Positions 1-6,629 are shown, numbered from the stretch's first letter. The stretch: 9,661 nucleotides of DNA from Candidatus Wallbacteria bacterium (GCA_016199905.1 JACQFU010000522.1:1-9661); one strand, 5' to 3'. Notes: generated by a model not told the origin, from the sequence alone. Numbers and translations: made by a program.

Positions 1-1
1 G

Positions 2-292
2 GTCGTCACCAGCCTCTTCGTCGTCGACGAAACCGTGACGCTGCTCCAGCGGCGAGCCAACCACGCCGTCGCTCTGGCCTTTGCGGAGCGCGCGCTGGAG
101 CAACGTTTCCTGCCCGTGCTGGACGTGCCCGACCGCGTTCTGGCCCGCGCCCTGGATCTGTTCAAGCGATCTCAAGGGCTGGACTTCAGCTTCACCGACT
201 GCACCAGCTTTGCCTTGATGAGCGAAGAGCAGATCGAGGTCGCCCTCGCCTTCGACGAGGACTTCCGCCGGGCCGGCTTCCGCACGATCTGA
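2..292 (+). CDS. PIN-domain protein (VapC-like ribonuclease), C-terminal part
   Basis: The gene enters from the left edge; the frame is open from base 2, and only the last 96 residues are visible. The visible start of the domain reads VVTSLFVVDETVTLLQRR, matching the 'V-x-DET-x-TLL' helix of PIN-domain proteins. The end carries FTDCTSFALM and AFDEDFRRAGF, the two acidic patches where these folds bind Mg2+ (first Asp in TDCTS, last in FDEDF). PIN proteins are metal-dependent ribonucleases, usually toxins of type II toxin-antitoxin pairs that cleave tRNA or rRNA. The N-terminal catalytic Asp and any upstream antitoxin lie outside the window, so the toxin role is inferred from the family. The ATG at 35 is internal to the conserved motif and is not the real start. 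The fold assignment is fairly secure; the exact subfamily is not. Confidence 0.8.
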   Translation, partial: VVTSLFVVDETVTLLQRRANHAVALAFAERALEQRFLPVLDVPDRVLARALDLFKRSQGLDFSFTDCTSFALMSEEQIEVALAFDEDFRRAGFRTI

Positions 293-319
293 CGGTGTCC
301 CGCGGGCGATCTGCCGGTG
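285..319 (+). repeat. short imperfect direct repeat, 13 bp, period 22
   Basis: CGATCTGACGGTG (285-297, overlapping the PIN gene stop codon) recurs as CGATCTGCCGGTG (307-319) with a single mismatch. A shortened third relative, GCGACGGTG, occurs at 334-342. The copies are about two helical turns apart and lie just upstream of the candidate promoter of the asparaginase gene. They could be a regulator-binding repeat, or chance in GC-rich sequence. Confidence 0.3.
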
Positions 320-348
320 CTCGGTCCCGGTTTGCGACGGTGACCGCG

Positions 349-378
349 TTGCGCGGAAGCGTGTCGCCGTGATATAAC
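349..378 (+). promoter_or_regulatory. candidate sigma-70-type promoter of the asparaginase gene
   Basis: A -35-like TTGCGC (349-354) and a -10-like TATAAC (373-378) are separated by 18 bp, in the only AT-richer patch of this gap. Transcription would begin near base 385, only a few bases before the ATG at 389, giving a leaderless or nearly leaderless message. This fits the absence of a convincing Shine-Dalgarno before that ATG. Assigned by eye. Confidence 0.45.
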
Positions 379-388
379 GAGCGTCCCC

Positions 389-1372
389 ATGCCGACTGCA
401 ACTCCGGCCGTCAATGCTAAACCTCTGGTGCTCTCGTACCGAGGACCGGTGCTGGAGAACGTGTTTTTCGGCCACGCGGTCGCTTTCGACGCGCACGGCA
501 AGCGCGTGTTCAGCCTCGGAAACAGCGCGCGCCTGACGCCGGTTCGATCGGGGCTGAAACCCTTCCAGGCCCTGCCGATCCTGATGGACGAGGTGCCCGC
601 CCACTTTCGGCCCGAGGAGCGGGAGCTGGCCATCATGTGCGGGTCTCACGCGGCCGAGCGGGAGCATCTCGAAACCGTGCGCGCGATCCTGTCGCGAGCG
701 GGTGCCGCCGAGGGGGACCTGGCATGCGGCATCCCGCCTGGTAAGGGGTCCCGCATTTATCACAACTGCTCCGGCAAGCACGCGGGGATGCTGCTCTACT
801 GCGCGGCGCGCGGCTTTCAGAAGTCGGGCTACACCAGCCCACAGCATCCTCTTCATGAGCGCATCTTGAACGAGGTGCTCAAGCTGTCGAGATCCGTGCG
901 ACCGGAGGTGCCGGTCCTGATCGACGGCTGCGGAGCGCCGGTGCCGGCGTTGCCGCTGGAGAAAATCGCGTGGCTGTACGCCCAGCTCGCCAAACCGACG
1001 GGGCTGCCGGCGAACTTGGCCGCCTCGCTGGCGAAGGTGGCGGCGGCGATGCGAGCCTATCCGGTCATGGTCAACGGCACGGGCCGCTTCGACACACGAT
1101 TGAACGAGATCACTCACGGACAGATCCTGGCCAAGTGCGGCGCCGACGGGCTCTCGTGTCTTGCGCATCGGGACAGCGGCATCGGCATCGCCGTGAAGTC
1201 CGAGGCGCCCGACATCCCGATGGCTCAGGCGGCCTCGCTGGGCGTCCTGAGGCGCCTGAACCTTCTCGACTCCAGGGACTACGAGGAGCTGGCCAGCGAG
1301 TTCCTACCGCCGCGCCGCAACTCCAACGGCCTCGACGTGGGCCGCCTGCAACTGGCCAGCGAACTGGCCTGA
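389..1372 (+). CDS. L-asparaginase II family protein (Rhizobium etli AnsA type)
   Basis: Predicted to hydrolyse L-asparagine to aspartate and ammonia in the cytoplasm; no signal peptide is visible. The 327-residue length is normal for this family, which is unrelated to the E. coli AnsA/AnsB enzymes. It resembles the zinc-containing, beta-lactamase-fold-like R. etli enzyme. Key residues are all present: the SxxK motif in RSGLKPFQA (Ser54, Lys57), the metal site Cys127 and Lys130 in NCSGKHAG, and Cys181 in DGCGAP. The 54-residue distance from Cys127 to Cys181 equals that between Cys135 and Cys189 of the R. etli enzyme. MCGSHAAE (83-90) and VMVNGTGRFDT (226-236) are further family blocks. The ATG at 389 starts shortly before the conserved SYRGPVLEN segment and is the natural start. 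The next gene follows after 3 nt, so both are probably co-transcribed. The alternative of a non-catalytic homologue is unlikely because the catalytic set is complete. Confidence 0.9.
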   Translation: MPTATPAVNAKPLVLSYRGPVLENVFFGHAVAFDAHGKRVFSLGNSARLTPVRSGLKPFQALPILMDEVPAHFRPEERELAIMCGSHAAEREHLETVRAILSRAGAAEGDLACGIPPGKGSRIYHNCSGKHAGMLLYCAARGFQKSGYTSPQHPLHERILNEVLKLSRSVRPEVPVLIDGCGAPVPALPLEKIAWLYAQLAKPTGLPANLAASLAKVAAAMRAYPVMVNGTGRFDTRLNEITHGQILAKCGADGLSCLAHRDSGIGIAVKSEAPDIPMAQAASLGVLRRLNLLDSRDYEELASEFLPPRRNSNGLDVGRLQLASELA

Positions 1373-1375
1373 GCC

Positions 1376-1972
1376 GTGGCCAAGGAATTCCGCCGCAGCT
1401 ACCTGATCCGGCGCCGGTTTCAGACGAAGCTGATCCTTCGTCTTTCGCTGATGATCCTGGTCACGTCGGCGATGGTCGCCCTGATCTTCGTCGGCAGCCG
1501 CTACTACGTCGCGGTCAAGACGGGCGACCCGCACCATTTCGACGTGCTCGACGAGCTGGGCGGACTGTTCTTCGAGGTGCTGGTCTGGTGGTTGCTGGGC
1601 TACCTGGCGGCGTTCGCCTACTTCGCGTTGCGGTTCAGCCACGAGATTGCCGGGCCCCTCTACCGCTTCGAGAAAGCCCTGCTGGACATCGCCGAAGACG
1701 GCCGGCTGGGCGCGGAGATTCACCTGCGTGACGAGGACGATCCCGAGTTCCATCACCTGGCGTCGCTCTTCAACCGCGCCCTCGGCCGGATGCGCGAGTC
1801 CCTGGACAGAGCGCGCGGAATTTGCGGCGAGCTGCGCAAGGCCGGGGAATCGGCGCCTGAGGCCGCCGTTCGTCCCGAGGTCTTGCGCGCTTGCGACTCG
1901 CTCGAGGAGACGCTGGCGCGCCTGGGCGAGGCGCCTCAGCGCGACGAGAAACAGACGCGGCTCGTACCGTAG
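1376..1972 (+). CDS. two-TM membrane protein with HAMP-like domain and coiled coil, no output domain
   Basis: A 198-residue inner-membrane protein beginning with GTG, 3 nt after the asparaginase stop. A basic N-terminus (RRSYLIRRRFQTK, residues 6-18) precedes TM1 (about 19-41). A short outside loop of about 20 residues follows, then TM2 (about 62-86) with LVWWLLGYLAAFAYFAL. Next comes a HAMP-like segment beginning SHEIAGPLYRFEKALLDIA (88-106) and ending EFHHLASLFNRALGRM (124-139), then a helical, acidic tail to about residue 185. HAMP domains pass conformational signals from membrane to cytoplasm in receptors. Here there is no methyl-accepting, kinase or cyclase domain behind it, and hardly any sensor domain. 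Such short 'methyl-accepting-like' proteins occur widely in Myxococcota and Desulfobacterota without known function. It may assist another receptor as a partner; this is inference. No good Shine-Dalgarno precedes the GTG, so translation may depend on termination of the upstream gene. Confidence 0.75.
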   Translation: MAKEFRRSYLIRRRFQTKLILRLSLMILVTSAMVALIFVGSRYYVAVKTGDPHHFDVLDELGGLFFEVLVWWLLGYLAAFAYFALRFSHEIAGPLYRFEKALLDIAEDGRLGAEIHLRDEDDPEFHHLASLFNRALGRMRESLDRARGICGELRKAGESAPEAAVRPEVLRACDSLEETLARLGEAPQRDEKQTRLVP

Positions 1973-1975
1973 AGC

Positions 1976-2110
1976 CTATCGATCGTCGCGCAGCTCGGGA
2001 AGAGCGGCCCGCAAGGCAAAGATGCCGGCGTCCGTCACCTTCGTCTCGCGCAGGGCCAGCCACCTCAGAGTCCTCACTGCCGAGAGATGAATCAGGCCGA
2101 TGTCCGTAAC
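1976..2110 (-). pseudogene. remnant of a TDAG-type leucine-rich-repeat protein (C-terminal two repeats)
   Basis: Reading the minus strand from 2110 to the TAG at 1978-1976 gives VTDIGLIHLSAVRTLRWLAL, followed by RETKVTDAGIFALRAALPEL and RDDR. VTD recurs after exactly 24 residues, with leucines at the usual L-x2-L-x-L places and an ending in ALPEL. This is the pattern of the 'VTDAG' leucine-rich repeats common in Planctomycetota, Myxococcota and similar bacteria, where it usually ends a long repeat protein. No ATG start and no Shine-Dalgarno is visible. The stretch lies in the same frame directly after the stop codon of the subunit-3-like gene (TAG at 2143-2141), with 54 sense codons before its own stop. 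It is best read as the surviving tail of a decayed or deleted gene. A small gene starting at an internal GTG, or a readthrough extension, is possible but less likely. It is convergent with the HAMP gene, with a 3-nt gap. Confidence 0.5.
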
Positions 2111-2140
2111 GGCCGTGCACGGGAAGGCGGCGCCGGAGCG

Positions 2141-2752
2141 CTACTCCTTGTGCTTGTGCACCAGGCCGACCGTCTCCCAGCCGGCGCGGTCGCGATTGCC
2201 GCCGTGAACGGGATCGGCCAGGAATCCCTCGAGCACGTGCTGGCGCAGCACGGCGAAGTCGCGTGGCGAGGCGGCCGCGAACTGGCGTGTGACGAGCGTG
2301 GCGCGGTCCGCGGAAAGCGAGGCAAATGCCGAGGCCGAGCGCGCGACGGATACGGCGCCCTGACGCCTGGCGAGCGCCTCGAGATCGTCGAGCGCCCGGC
2401 GGTAGACTCCCAGGAACACGGCGTACTCTCCGGCCAACGCCTGCTTCAGGTACTCGATCGCGCCGGCCTTCTCGGCGCCTGGCAGGTTGCCCGCCGCCGG
2501 CAGCATCACGAGCGCGAAAGCGCGCAGCGTGGCCCAGCGCGCGGCCCCCAGAGTGCGCTGGCCGGCGAGGGCGGGGGCGACAGCCACAGCCGGTGCGTGC
2601 GAGGTCGCAGAGATCGGTTCGGACGCCAGTCCGCGTGCGGCCAGCGCCCCTGCCACGACTCCGCGCAGCAGCTGGCGCCGCGTCATAGCGTGGACGCGTC
2701 GCGCGCGCGAGGTGCCACCTGGCGGCAGCAAACGCGCCGGTCTGCTCTTCAC
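2141..2752 (-). CDS. gluconate 2-dehydrogenase subunit 3-like protein (gamma subunit) with Tat-type leader
   Basis: Small subunit of a membrane or periplasmic flavin dehydrogenase, 203 residues. The C-terminal block HVLEGFLADPVHGGNRDRAG (172-191) with GWETVGL is the signature of the gluconate 2-dehydrogenase subunit 3 family. The helix WATLRAFALVMLPA (73-86) and PGAEKAGAIEYLKQALAG (91-108) also match it. An N-terminal TRRQLLRG (24-31) with a hydrophobic, alanine-rich stretch behind it resembles a twin-arginine export signal. In the related Burkholderia glucose dehydrogenase the gamma subunit carries the Tat signal and takes the catalytic subunit across the membrane. The GTG at 2752 overlaps the stop codon of the upstream oxidoreductase (GTGA) and has AAGGAG 8 nt before it, so it is the likely start. 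The ATG at 2686 (residue 23) would give a more compact Tat leader but has no ribosome site. Confidence 0.85.
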   Translation of the reverse strand: MKSRPARLLPPGGTSRARRVHAMTRRQLLRGVVAGALAARGLASEPISATSHAPAVAVAPALAGQRTLGAARWATLRAFALVMLPAAGNLPGAEKAGAIEYLKQALAGEYAVFLGVYRRALDDLEALARRQGAVSVARSASAFASLSADRATLVTRQFAAASPRDFAVLRQHVLEGFLADPVHGGNRDRAGWETVGLVHKHKE

Positions 2753-4383
2753 CCGCCCAGCTCCTTGCGGTGCTTCACGATGTAGTCGGCCACGCGGAAC
2801 GCGTTTGCCTGGATCGTGAGCGTCGGATTGAGACCTCCGGACGTGGGGAAGAAGCTGCTGTCGGCGACGAAGAGGTTCGGCACGTCGTGAAAGCGACAGT
2901 CCCGATCGACCACCGAGTCTTTCGGATCGGTCCCCATCCGGCAGGTGCCCATCAGGTGGTAGGTGTACGCGCCTGTGATGTTGGTGTGCGCCTCGGCGGT
3001 ATCGACCAGCTTGCCGCCCGCTGCTTGAAGCAGCGCCCCCATCCGCTCCTGCGAATGCACGAGGGCCAGACGGTCCATTTCGTGGTATCGATGCGTGATC
3101 CTCGGCAAGGGGTAGCCCTCCGGGTCTTTGCGGCCGGAGTCCAACTCGATCCGGTTCGCAAGCTGAGGCAGGTCCTCCACCATCGCCTGGAGTTGCTGTG
3201 TGCGCGGAAAGTCGCGCGCCAGCGCGGCTTCGTAGTCCTCGCCCCAGCCTTCCCGGGAGAGCGCAAAGCGCAGGGGACCGCGACGGCTGCCGGACTGGAT
3301 TGAACAGTGATTGATCCAGGCGTCGGTCTTGGCCGGGAAGTACCAGTCGTGGACGCCGACCTTCTTGGTCAGTACGAAGTCAAAGGCCTGGTCGAACACG
3401 GCCGTGCGACGGCCCTCGATGTGAAACATCAGGTAGCGACCCACTAGCCCCGAACGGTTTGCCAGTCCATCGGGAAACTGCTTCGACGCGGACATCAACA
3501 GCAGCCTTGGCGACTGGACGCCGCCGGCCGCCAGACAGACGGCTCCAACGGCCAGGCGCTTCTCGGCCCCCGTGGCGGTCTCCCGGTAGATCACCGCGCT
3601 GGCCCGGCCCCGAGGATCGGTCTCGATGCGAGTGGCGTAGGAGTCGGTCAGCACGCGGGCGCGGCCGGTCTTCAGGGCCTTGGGGATGACCGTGATGTCG
3701 ACGCTGTTCTTGGCGTAGAAGAGACACGTGTAGCCGCTGCACCAGCCGCAGTACTGACACTGGTTGGTACCCAGGTACGCATCGTTTCTGGAGCTGATTG
3801 CCGTTGGGATCGGGAAGGGGCGCAGGCCCATCTTGCGGGCTGCGGCAGCCAGCCTGGCGCTGAACGGGTCCTCGTCGAGCGGGGCCATCAGGTGATCGAA
3901 ACTGCGCGGCGGCTCGGTGGGGTCGGCGCCGCTCTTGCCGCTGACGCCTATCTCCTTTTCCGCCATCGTGTACCAGGGTTCCAGATCCTGGTAGGTGAGC
4001 GGCCAATCGACCAGCTCGCTTCCCGGGACCGTACCGTATCTCGAGCGCTTGCGCAGATCGTCGGGGCGCAACCTCCAGGAAGCCGCGGCGTAAAGGATCG
4101 TGCCTCCACCCAGGAGGTAGTAAGCCTGCCCGACCCGAGTGGGTTCGCCTTCCGCGCGAGCCGTGGGCTCCACGACGACGGTGCCGTCGCGCTCGACGGG
4201 CGGCTGGTGGGAGCGTCGAATGACCTGAAGCAGCTCGTCCTCGGCTGTCTCATCGCGTTTGGCCGGCTTGCCTCGCTCGAGCACGACGACGTCGACTCCG
4301 GCCCGCGCCAGCGCCCAGGCCAACACGCCGCCGGCCGCGCCGCTTCCGATGATGCAGACCGAAGTGGAATCTCCCGTCGCCAC
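2749..4383 (-). CDS. FAD-dependent GMC oxidoreductase, catalytic subunit of a gluconate/glucose dehydrogenase-like complex
   Basis: Predicted to oxidise a sugar, polyol or other alcohol with FAD and to pass electrons to a respiratory partner. Numbering is from the GTG at 4383 (544 aa). The FAD-binding Rossmann motif GSGAAGG lies at 13-19, followed by an acid-ended strand VVVLERG. LLGGGTILYAAASWR (about 90-104) is the second FAD contact. DWPLTYQDLEPWY (126-138) is typical of the family. The C-terminal GMC part has HLMGTCRMGTDP and GGLNPTLTIQANAFR; His476 and Asn519 are the expected catalytic pair, 43 residues apart as in glucose oxidase. CQYCGWCSGYTC carries Cys209, 212, 215 and 220, and similar cysteine clusters hold an iron-sulphur centre in Burkholderia glucose dehydrogenase. 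No signal peptide is present; export with the Tat-bearing partner encoded next is likely. The ATG at 4434 adds 17 residues without family-like sequence; I prefer GTG 4383, just behind a TACACT hexamer. Substrate unknown. Confidence 0.87.
   Translation of the reverse strand: MATGDSTSVCIIGSGAAGGVLAWALARAGVDVVVLERGKPAKRDETAEDELLQVIRRSHQPPVERDGTVVVEPTARAEGEPTRVGQAYYLLGGGTILYAAASWRLRPDDLRKRSRYGTVPGSELVDWPLTYQDLEPWYTMAEKEIGVSGKSGADPTEPPRSFDHLMAPLDEDPFSARLAAAARKMGLRPFPIPTAISSRNDAYLGTNQCQYCGWCSGYTCLFYAKNSVDITVIPKALKTGRARVLTDSYATRIETDPRGRASAVIYRETATGAEKRLAVGAVCLAAGGVQSPRLLLMSASKQFPDGLANRSGLVGRYLMFHIEGRRTAVFDQAFDFVLTKKVGVHDWYFPAKTDAWINHCSIQSGSRRGPLRFALSREGWGEDYEAALARDFPRTQQLQAMVEDLPQLANRIELDSGRKDPEGYPLPRITHRYHEMDRLALVHSQERMGALLQAAGGKLVDTAEAHTNITGAYTYHLMGTCRMGTDPKDSVVDRDCRFHDVPNLFVADSSFFPTSGGLNPTLTIQANAFRVADYIVKHRKELGG
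2761..2766 (-). promoter_or_regulatory. strong Shine-Dalgarno deciding the GTG start of the subunit-3-like gene
   Basis: The minus strand reads AAGGAG here, inside the last codons of the GMC oxidoreductase gene and 8 nt before the GTG at 2752-2750. Together with the GTGA stop/start overlap it indicates translational coupling of the two subunits and supports the GTG over the downstream ATG at 2686. It is the clearest ribosome site in the window. Confidence 0.75.
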
Positions 4384-4389
4384 AACGGC

Positions 4390-4395
4390 AGTGTA
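4390..4395 (-). promoter_or_regulatory. candidate -10 element for the GMC oxidoreductase operon
   Basis: The minus strand reads TACACT at 4395-4390, followed by 6 nt and then the GTG at 4383. Initiation at the usual distance would fall on or next to the GTG, giving a leaderless message. No convincing -35 hexamer is seen 16-18 bp upstream, so the call is weak. Confidence 0.3.
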
Positions 4396-4465
4396 CAAGC
4401 AGGGTGCAGCCGGCTGCGAGGGTAAGTCTCGCATCGCCGGCTACTCGCCGCCGTTCTCTGCGCGC

Positions 4466-4471
4466 TATGAT
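4466..4471 (+). promoter_or_regulatory. candidate -10 element for the kinase-glucosidase operon
   Basis: TATGAT lies in the short divergent gap and includes the ATG at 4467. If it is the -10 box, transcription would begin near 4478, so the in-frame GTG at 4479 would be a leaderless start and the ATG would not be in the message. No clear -35 is visible. The divergent gap between the two gene starts is only about 83-95 bp, so both promoters must share it. Confidence 0.3.
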
Positions 4472-6629
4472 CCCGTTCGTGACCGAGGAAAGCAAGCCAG
4501 CGCCGGGAGGAACTTTCCAGGCGGATTACGAGCTGATCCGGGAGCTGGGCAAGGGCGCCATGGGGTCCGTTTGGCTGGCCCGCCAGGCCCGCCTGAAGCG
4601 GGAGGTCGCCATCAAGTTCGTGCGGGGAGCGGGCGAGATGATCTCGAGGATGGAGCGGGAAGCCAAGATCCTCGCGGAGCTGAGCCATCCGAACCTCGTG
4701 GCGATCTACGATTCGGGGCTGGACAACGAGACCGCGTTCATCGTCCTGGAGTTCGTGGACGGCGAGAGTCTCGAGGCGCGTCTGGATCGCGACAAGAAAC
4801 TGCCGGAAGCCCGGGCCTACGCGATCGCCGAGCAGATGCTCAAGGCGCTGGTCTACATACACGAGCGGGGGGTGCTTCACAGGGACCTGAAGCCGGGCAA
4901 TATTCTGATGGTCGCCGACGGCACTGCGAAGCTCTCCGATTTCGGCCTGGCCCGGTGGAGCGAAAAGGACGCGACGTTTCAAACCCGCGAGGGAATGGTC
5001 CCCGGCACGCCGGCCTACATGTCGCCGGAGCTGCTGCTGACCGGCAAGGCCGGCCCCCAGAGCGATCTGTGGGCGCTGTCGGTGACGCTCTTTCGAATGA
5101 TTTCGGGCGAGAGCCCCTTCAACGCGCTGGACCTGCATTCGATGATGGGGCAGATCCTGAACAAGGACCCCTTCGAGGATCCGCGATTCGAGGCCTCGTT
5201 CGCGCCCTCGATGCGAGAGTTCCTGCAGATGGCGCTCTCGAAAGAGGCCGCGAACCGGCCCAAGGACGCCTCGGTCTACCAGATGGCGCTGAAGCGCGCC
5301 CGGATGAGGACCGGTTCCTCGGGCGTGCGCGCGCAGGCGGCTAGACCGCTGTCGTCCGGGAAGATCGCCCGGCCGGCAACGCCGACCGGCCCGATCGCAG
5401 CGTCCCCGGAGCCTCCGCGGAGCAGAGCGGTTCCGGTGTTGGCCGGTCTCGCCGCGCTGATTGCGGCCGCCGCGGCCGGAGGTCTTGCCCTGCGGGCGCC
5501 GGCGCCGGTGACGGTGCCGGTGCCGCGCGCGCGGCCGCCTGCCGCAGTCGCGGCCGCCGCCCTCCCCGCCGTATCCATCGTCGCCGACACGATCGTGCGG
5601 GACACGAGCGCAGCCGTTCGCTTCGAGTCGGGCGCCCCGGGGCGCTACGAGCTCGCGTGGGGCGTGGCCCCGGACCGCCTGACCAGCGCGGTCGAAGACG
5701 AGGCCGCGCAGACTCGTCACATCCTCAGGATGAAGTCACTCCAGGCCGGGAAGCAGTACCACTGGGCGGTGCGTCTACCCGGAATGCCGCAGTCGCCGCT
5801 GGCCACGGGCGAGCTGACCACGATGACCGAAACCCCTTACTGGGAGCGGCAGTCATTCAAGCCCAGACCCGGCCTTCTTTCCGCTCTGGGAAAGAACCCC
5901 CAGGGGTTCGAGGAGTTCCGCAACGAGCTGGACGGCACGGCGACGATCCTGGTTCCGGGCACCGAGTTCACGATGGGCGATCGGGACGGCCTGGCCCACG
6001 AGCGCTGCCGTCCCGCGCACAAGGTGCGTGTCGACTCCTTCCTGCTCGACAAGTTGCCGATCACCCGCAAGCAGTACAAGCGCTACATGGACGAGGCCAA
6101 CTACAGCGCGATCAACCTGATCGGCGTCGAGTGGACGGTATGGGACGATCATCCGATGGTGTTCGTGAGCTGGCACAACGCGGCGGACTACTGCCGCTGG
6201 TCGGGCAAGCGGTTGCCGACCGAAGCCGAGTGGGAGCTGGCCAGCGGCGGCAAGCAGGGCCAAACGTTCCCGTGGGGGGAGGCGGCGCCGGAGCGCAGGC
6301 AGATGGCCGATTGGGGAGGTGATAACGAGGAAGGAATTCCTTTGCCTGTGGGCAGTTTCCCGCGTTTTGCCGGCCCTTACGGCCACCTGGATCTGGTGGG
6401 CAGCGTGAGAAGTTGGTGTGCCGATTGGGTCGACGAAGGTTACTATGGTCACAGTCCGTACCGTAACCCCCAGGGGCCGCCGGCCAGCTTCGAGCTCAAG
6501 AGGGCCTGCCGCGGCTGCAGCTACTTTGCCGGCAACGTGCGCGATCTGGAGATCTGGAGCCGCTACGTGAAGTTGACGATCTTCAATTCCAATCGCCAGA
6601 CCGGATTCCGTGGAGCGCGGGATATCTGA
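4467..6629 (+). CDS. membrane Ser/Thr protein kinase fused to fibronectin-III-like and FGE-like (SUMF1) domains
   Basis: Numbered from the ATG at 4467 (720 aa). Residues 21-277 form a Hanks-type kinase with every catalytic element: GKGAMGSV (28-35), Lys50 in VAIKFV, Glu64, HRDLKPGN (138-145, Asp140), DFG (158-160), GTPAYMSPE (180-188) and Asp200. It should phosphorylate Ser/Thr proteins in the cytoplasm. A proline/alanine linker leads to an alanine-rich TM helix (about 321-344) after basic RSR, placing the rest outside. Residues about 369-440 look like a fibronectin-III-type beta domain (inferred from strand pattern and YHWAVRL). Residues 490-720 are a formylglycine-generating-enzyme/sulfatase-modifying fold: VPGTEFTMGD, FVSWHNAADYCRWSGKRLPT, EAEWELA, FPWG and a final TGFRGARDI. 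The two catalytic Cys of true FGE are replaced (Ala688, Asp693), so formylglycine formation is not expected; a binding or sensing role is more likely. Starts at 4404 or GTG 4479 are possible; none has a Shine-Dalgarno. The stop overlaps the next start. Confidence 0.9.
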   Translation: MIPFVTEESKPAPGGTFQADYELIRELGKGAMGSVWLARQARLKREVAIKFVRGAGEMISRMEREAKILAELSHPNLVAIYDSGLDNETAFIVLEFVDGESLEARLDRDKKLPEARAYAIAEQMLKALVYIHERGVLHRDLKPGNILMVADGTAKLSDFGLARWSEKDATFQTREGMVPGTPAYMSPELLLTGKAGPQSDLWALSVTLFRMISGESPFNALDLHSMMGQILNKDPFEDPRFEASFAPSMREFLQMALSKEAANRPKDASVYQMALKRARMRTGSSGVRAQAARPLSSGKIARPATPTGPIAASPEPPRSRAVPVLAGLAALIAAAAAGGLALRAPAPVTVPVPRARPPAAVAAAALPAVSIVADTIVRDTSAAVRFESGAPGRYELAWGVAPDRLTSAVEDEAAQTRHILRMKSLQAGKQYHWAVRLPGMPQSPLATGELTTMTETPYWERQSFKPRPGLLSALGKNPQGFEEFRNELDGTATILVPGTEFTMGDRDGLAHERCRPAHKVRVDSFLLDKLPITRKQYKRYMDEANYSAINLIGVEWTVWDDHPMVFVSWHNAADYCRWSGKRLPTEAEWELASGGKQGQTFPWGEAAPERRQMADWGGDNEEGIPLPVGSFPRFAGPYGHLDLVGSVRSWCADWVDEGYYGHSPYRNPQGPPASFELKRACRGCSYFAGNVRDLEIWSRYVKLTIFNSNRQTGFRGARDI

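Noticed and set aside
970..1731. 253-aa plus-strand open frame
   Set aside because: Out-of-frame reading across the asparaginase and HAMP genes, both of which are clearly real in their own frames.
1770..2120. 116-aa minus-strand open frame over the gap 1973-2140
   Set aside because: Out of frame with the leucine-rich-repeat reading and without any pattern; the repeat-coding frame explains this stretch better.
4404..4466. Upstream ATG start of the kinase at 4404
   Set aside because: It would add 21 residues of arginine/alanine-rich sequence before the kinase, would extend across most of the divergent promoter gap, and has no ribosome site. Starts at 4467 or 4479 are more likely.
3948..5720. 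590-aa minus-strand open frame spanning the divergent region
   Set aside because: It runs antisense through the kinase gene and out of frame through the oxidoreductase gene; the protein is low-complexity.
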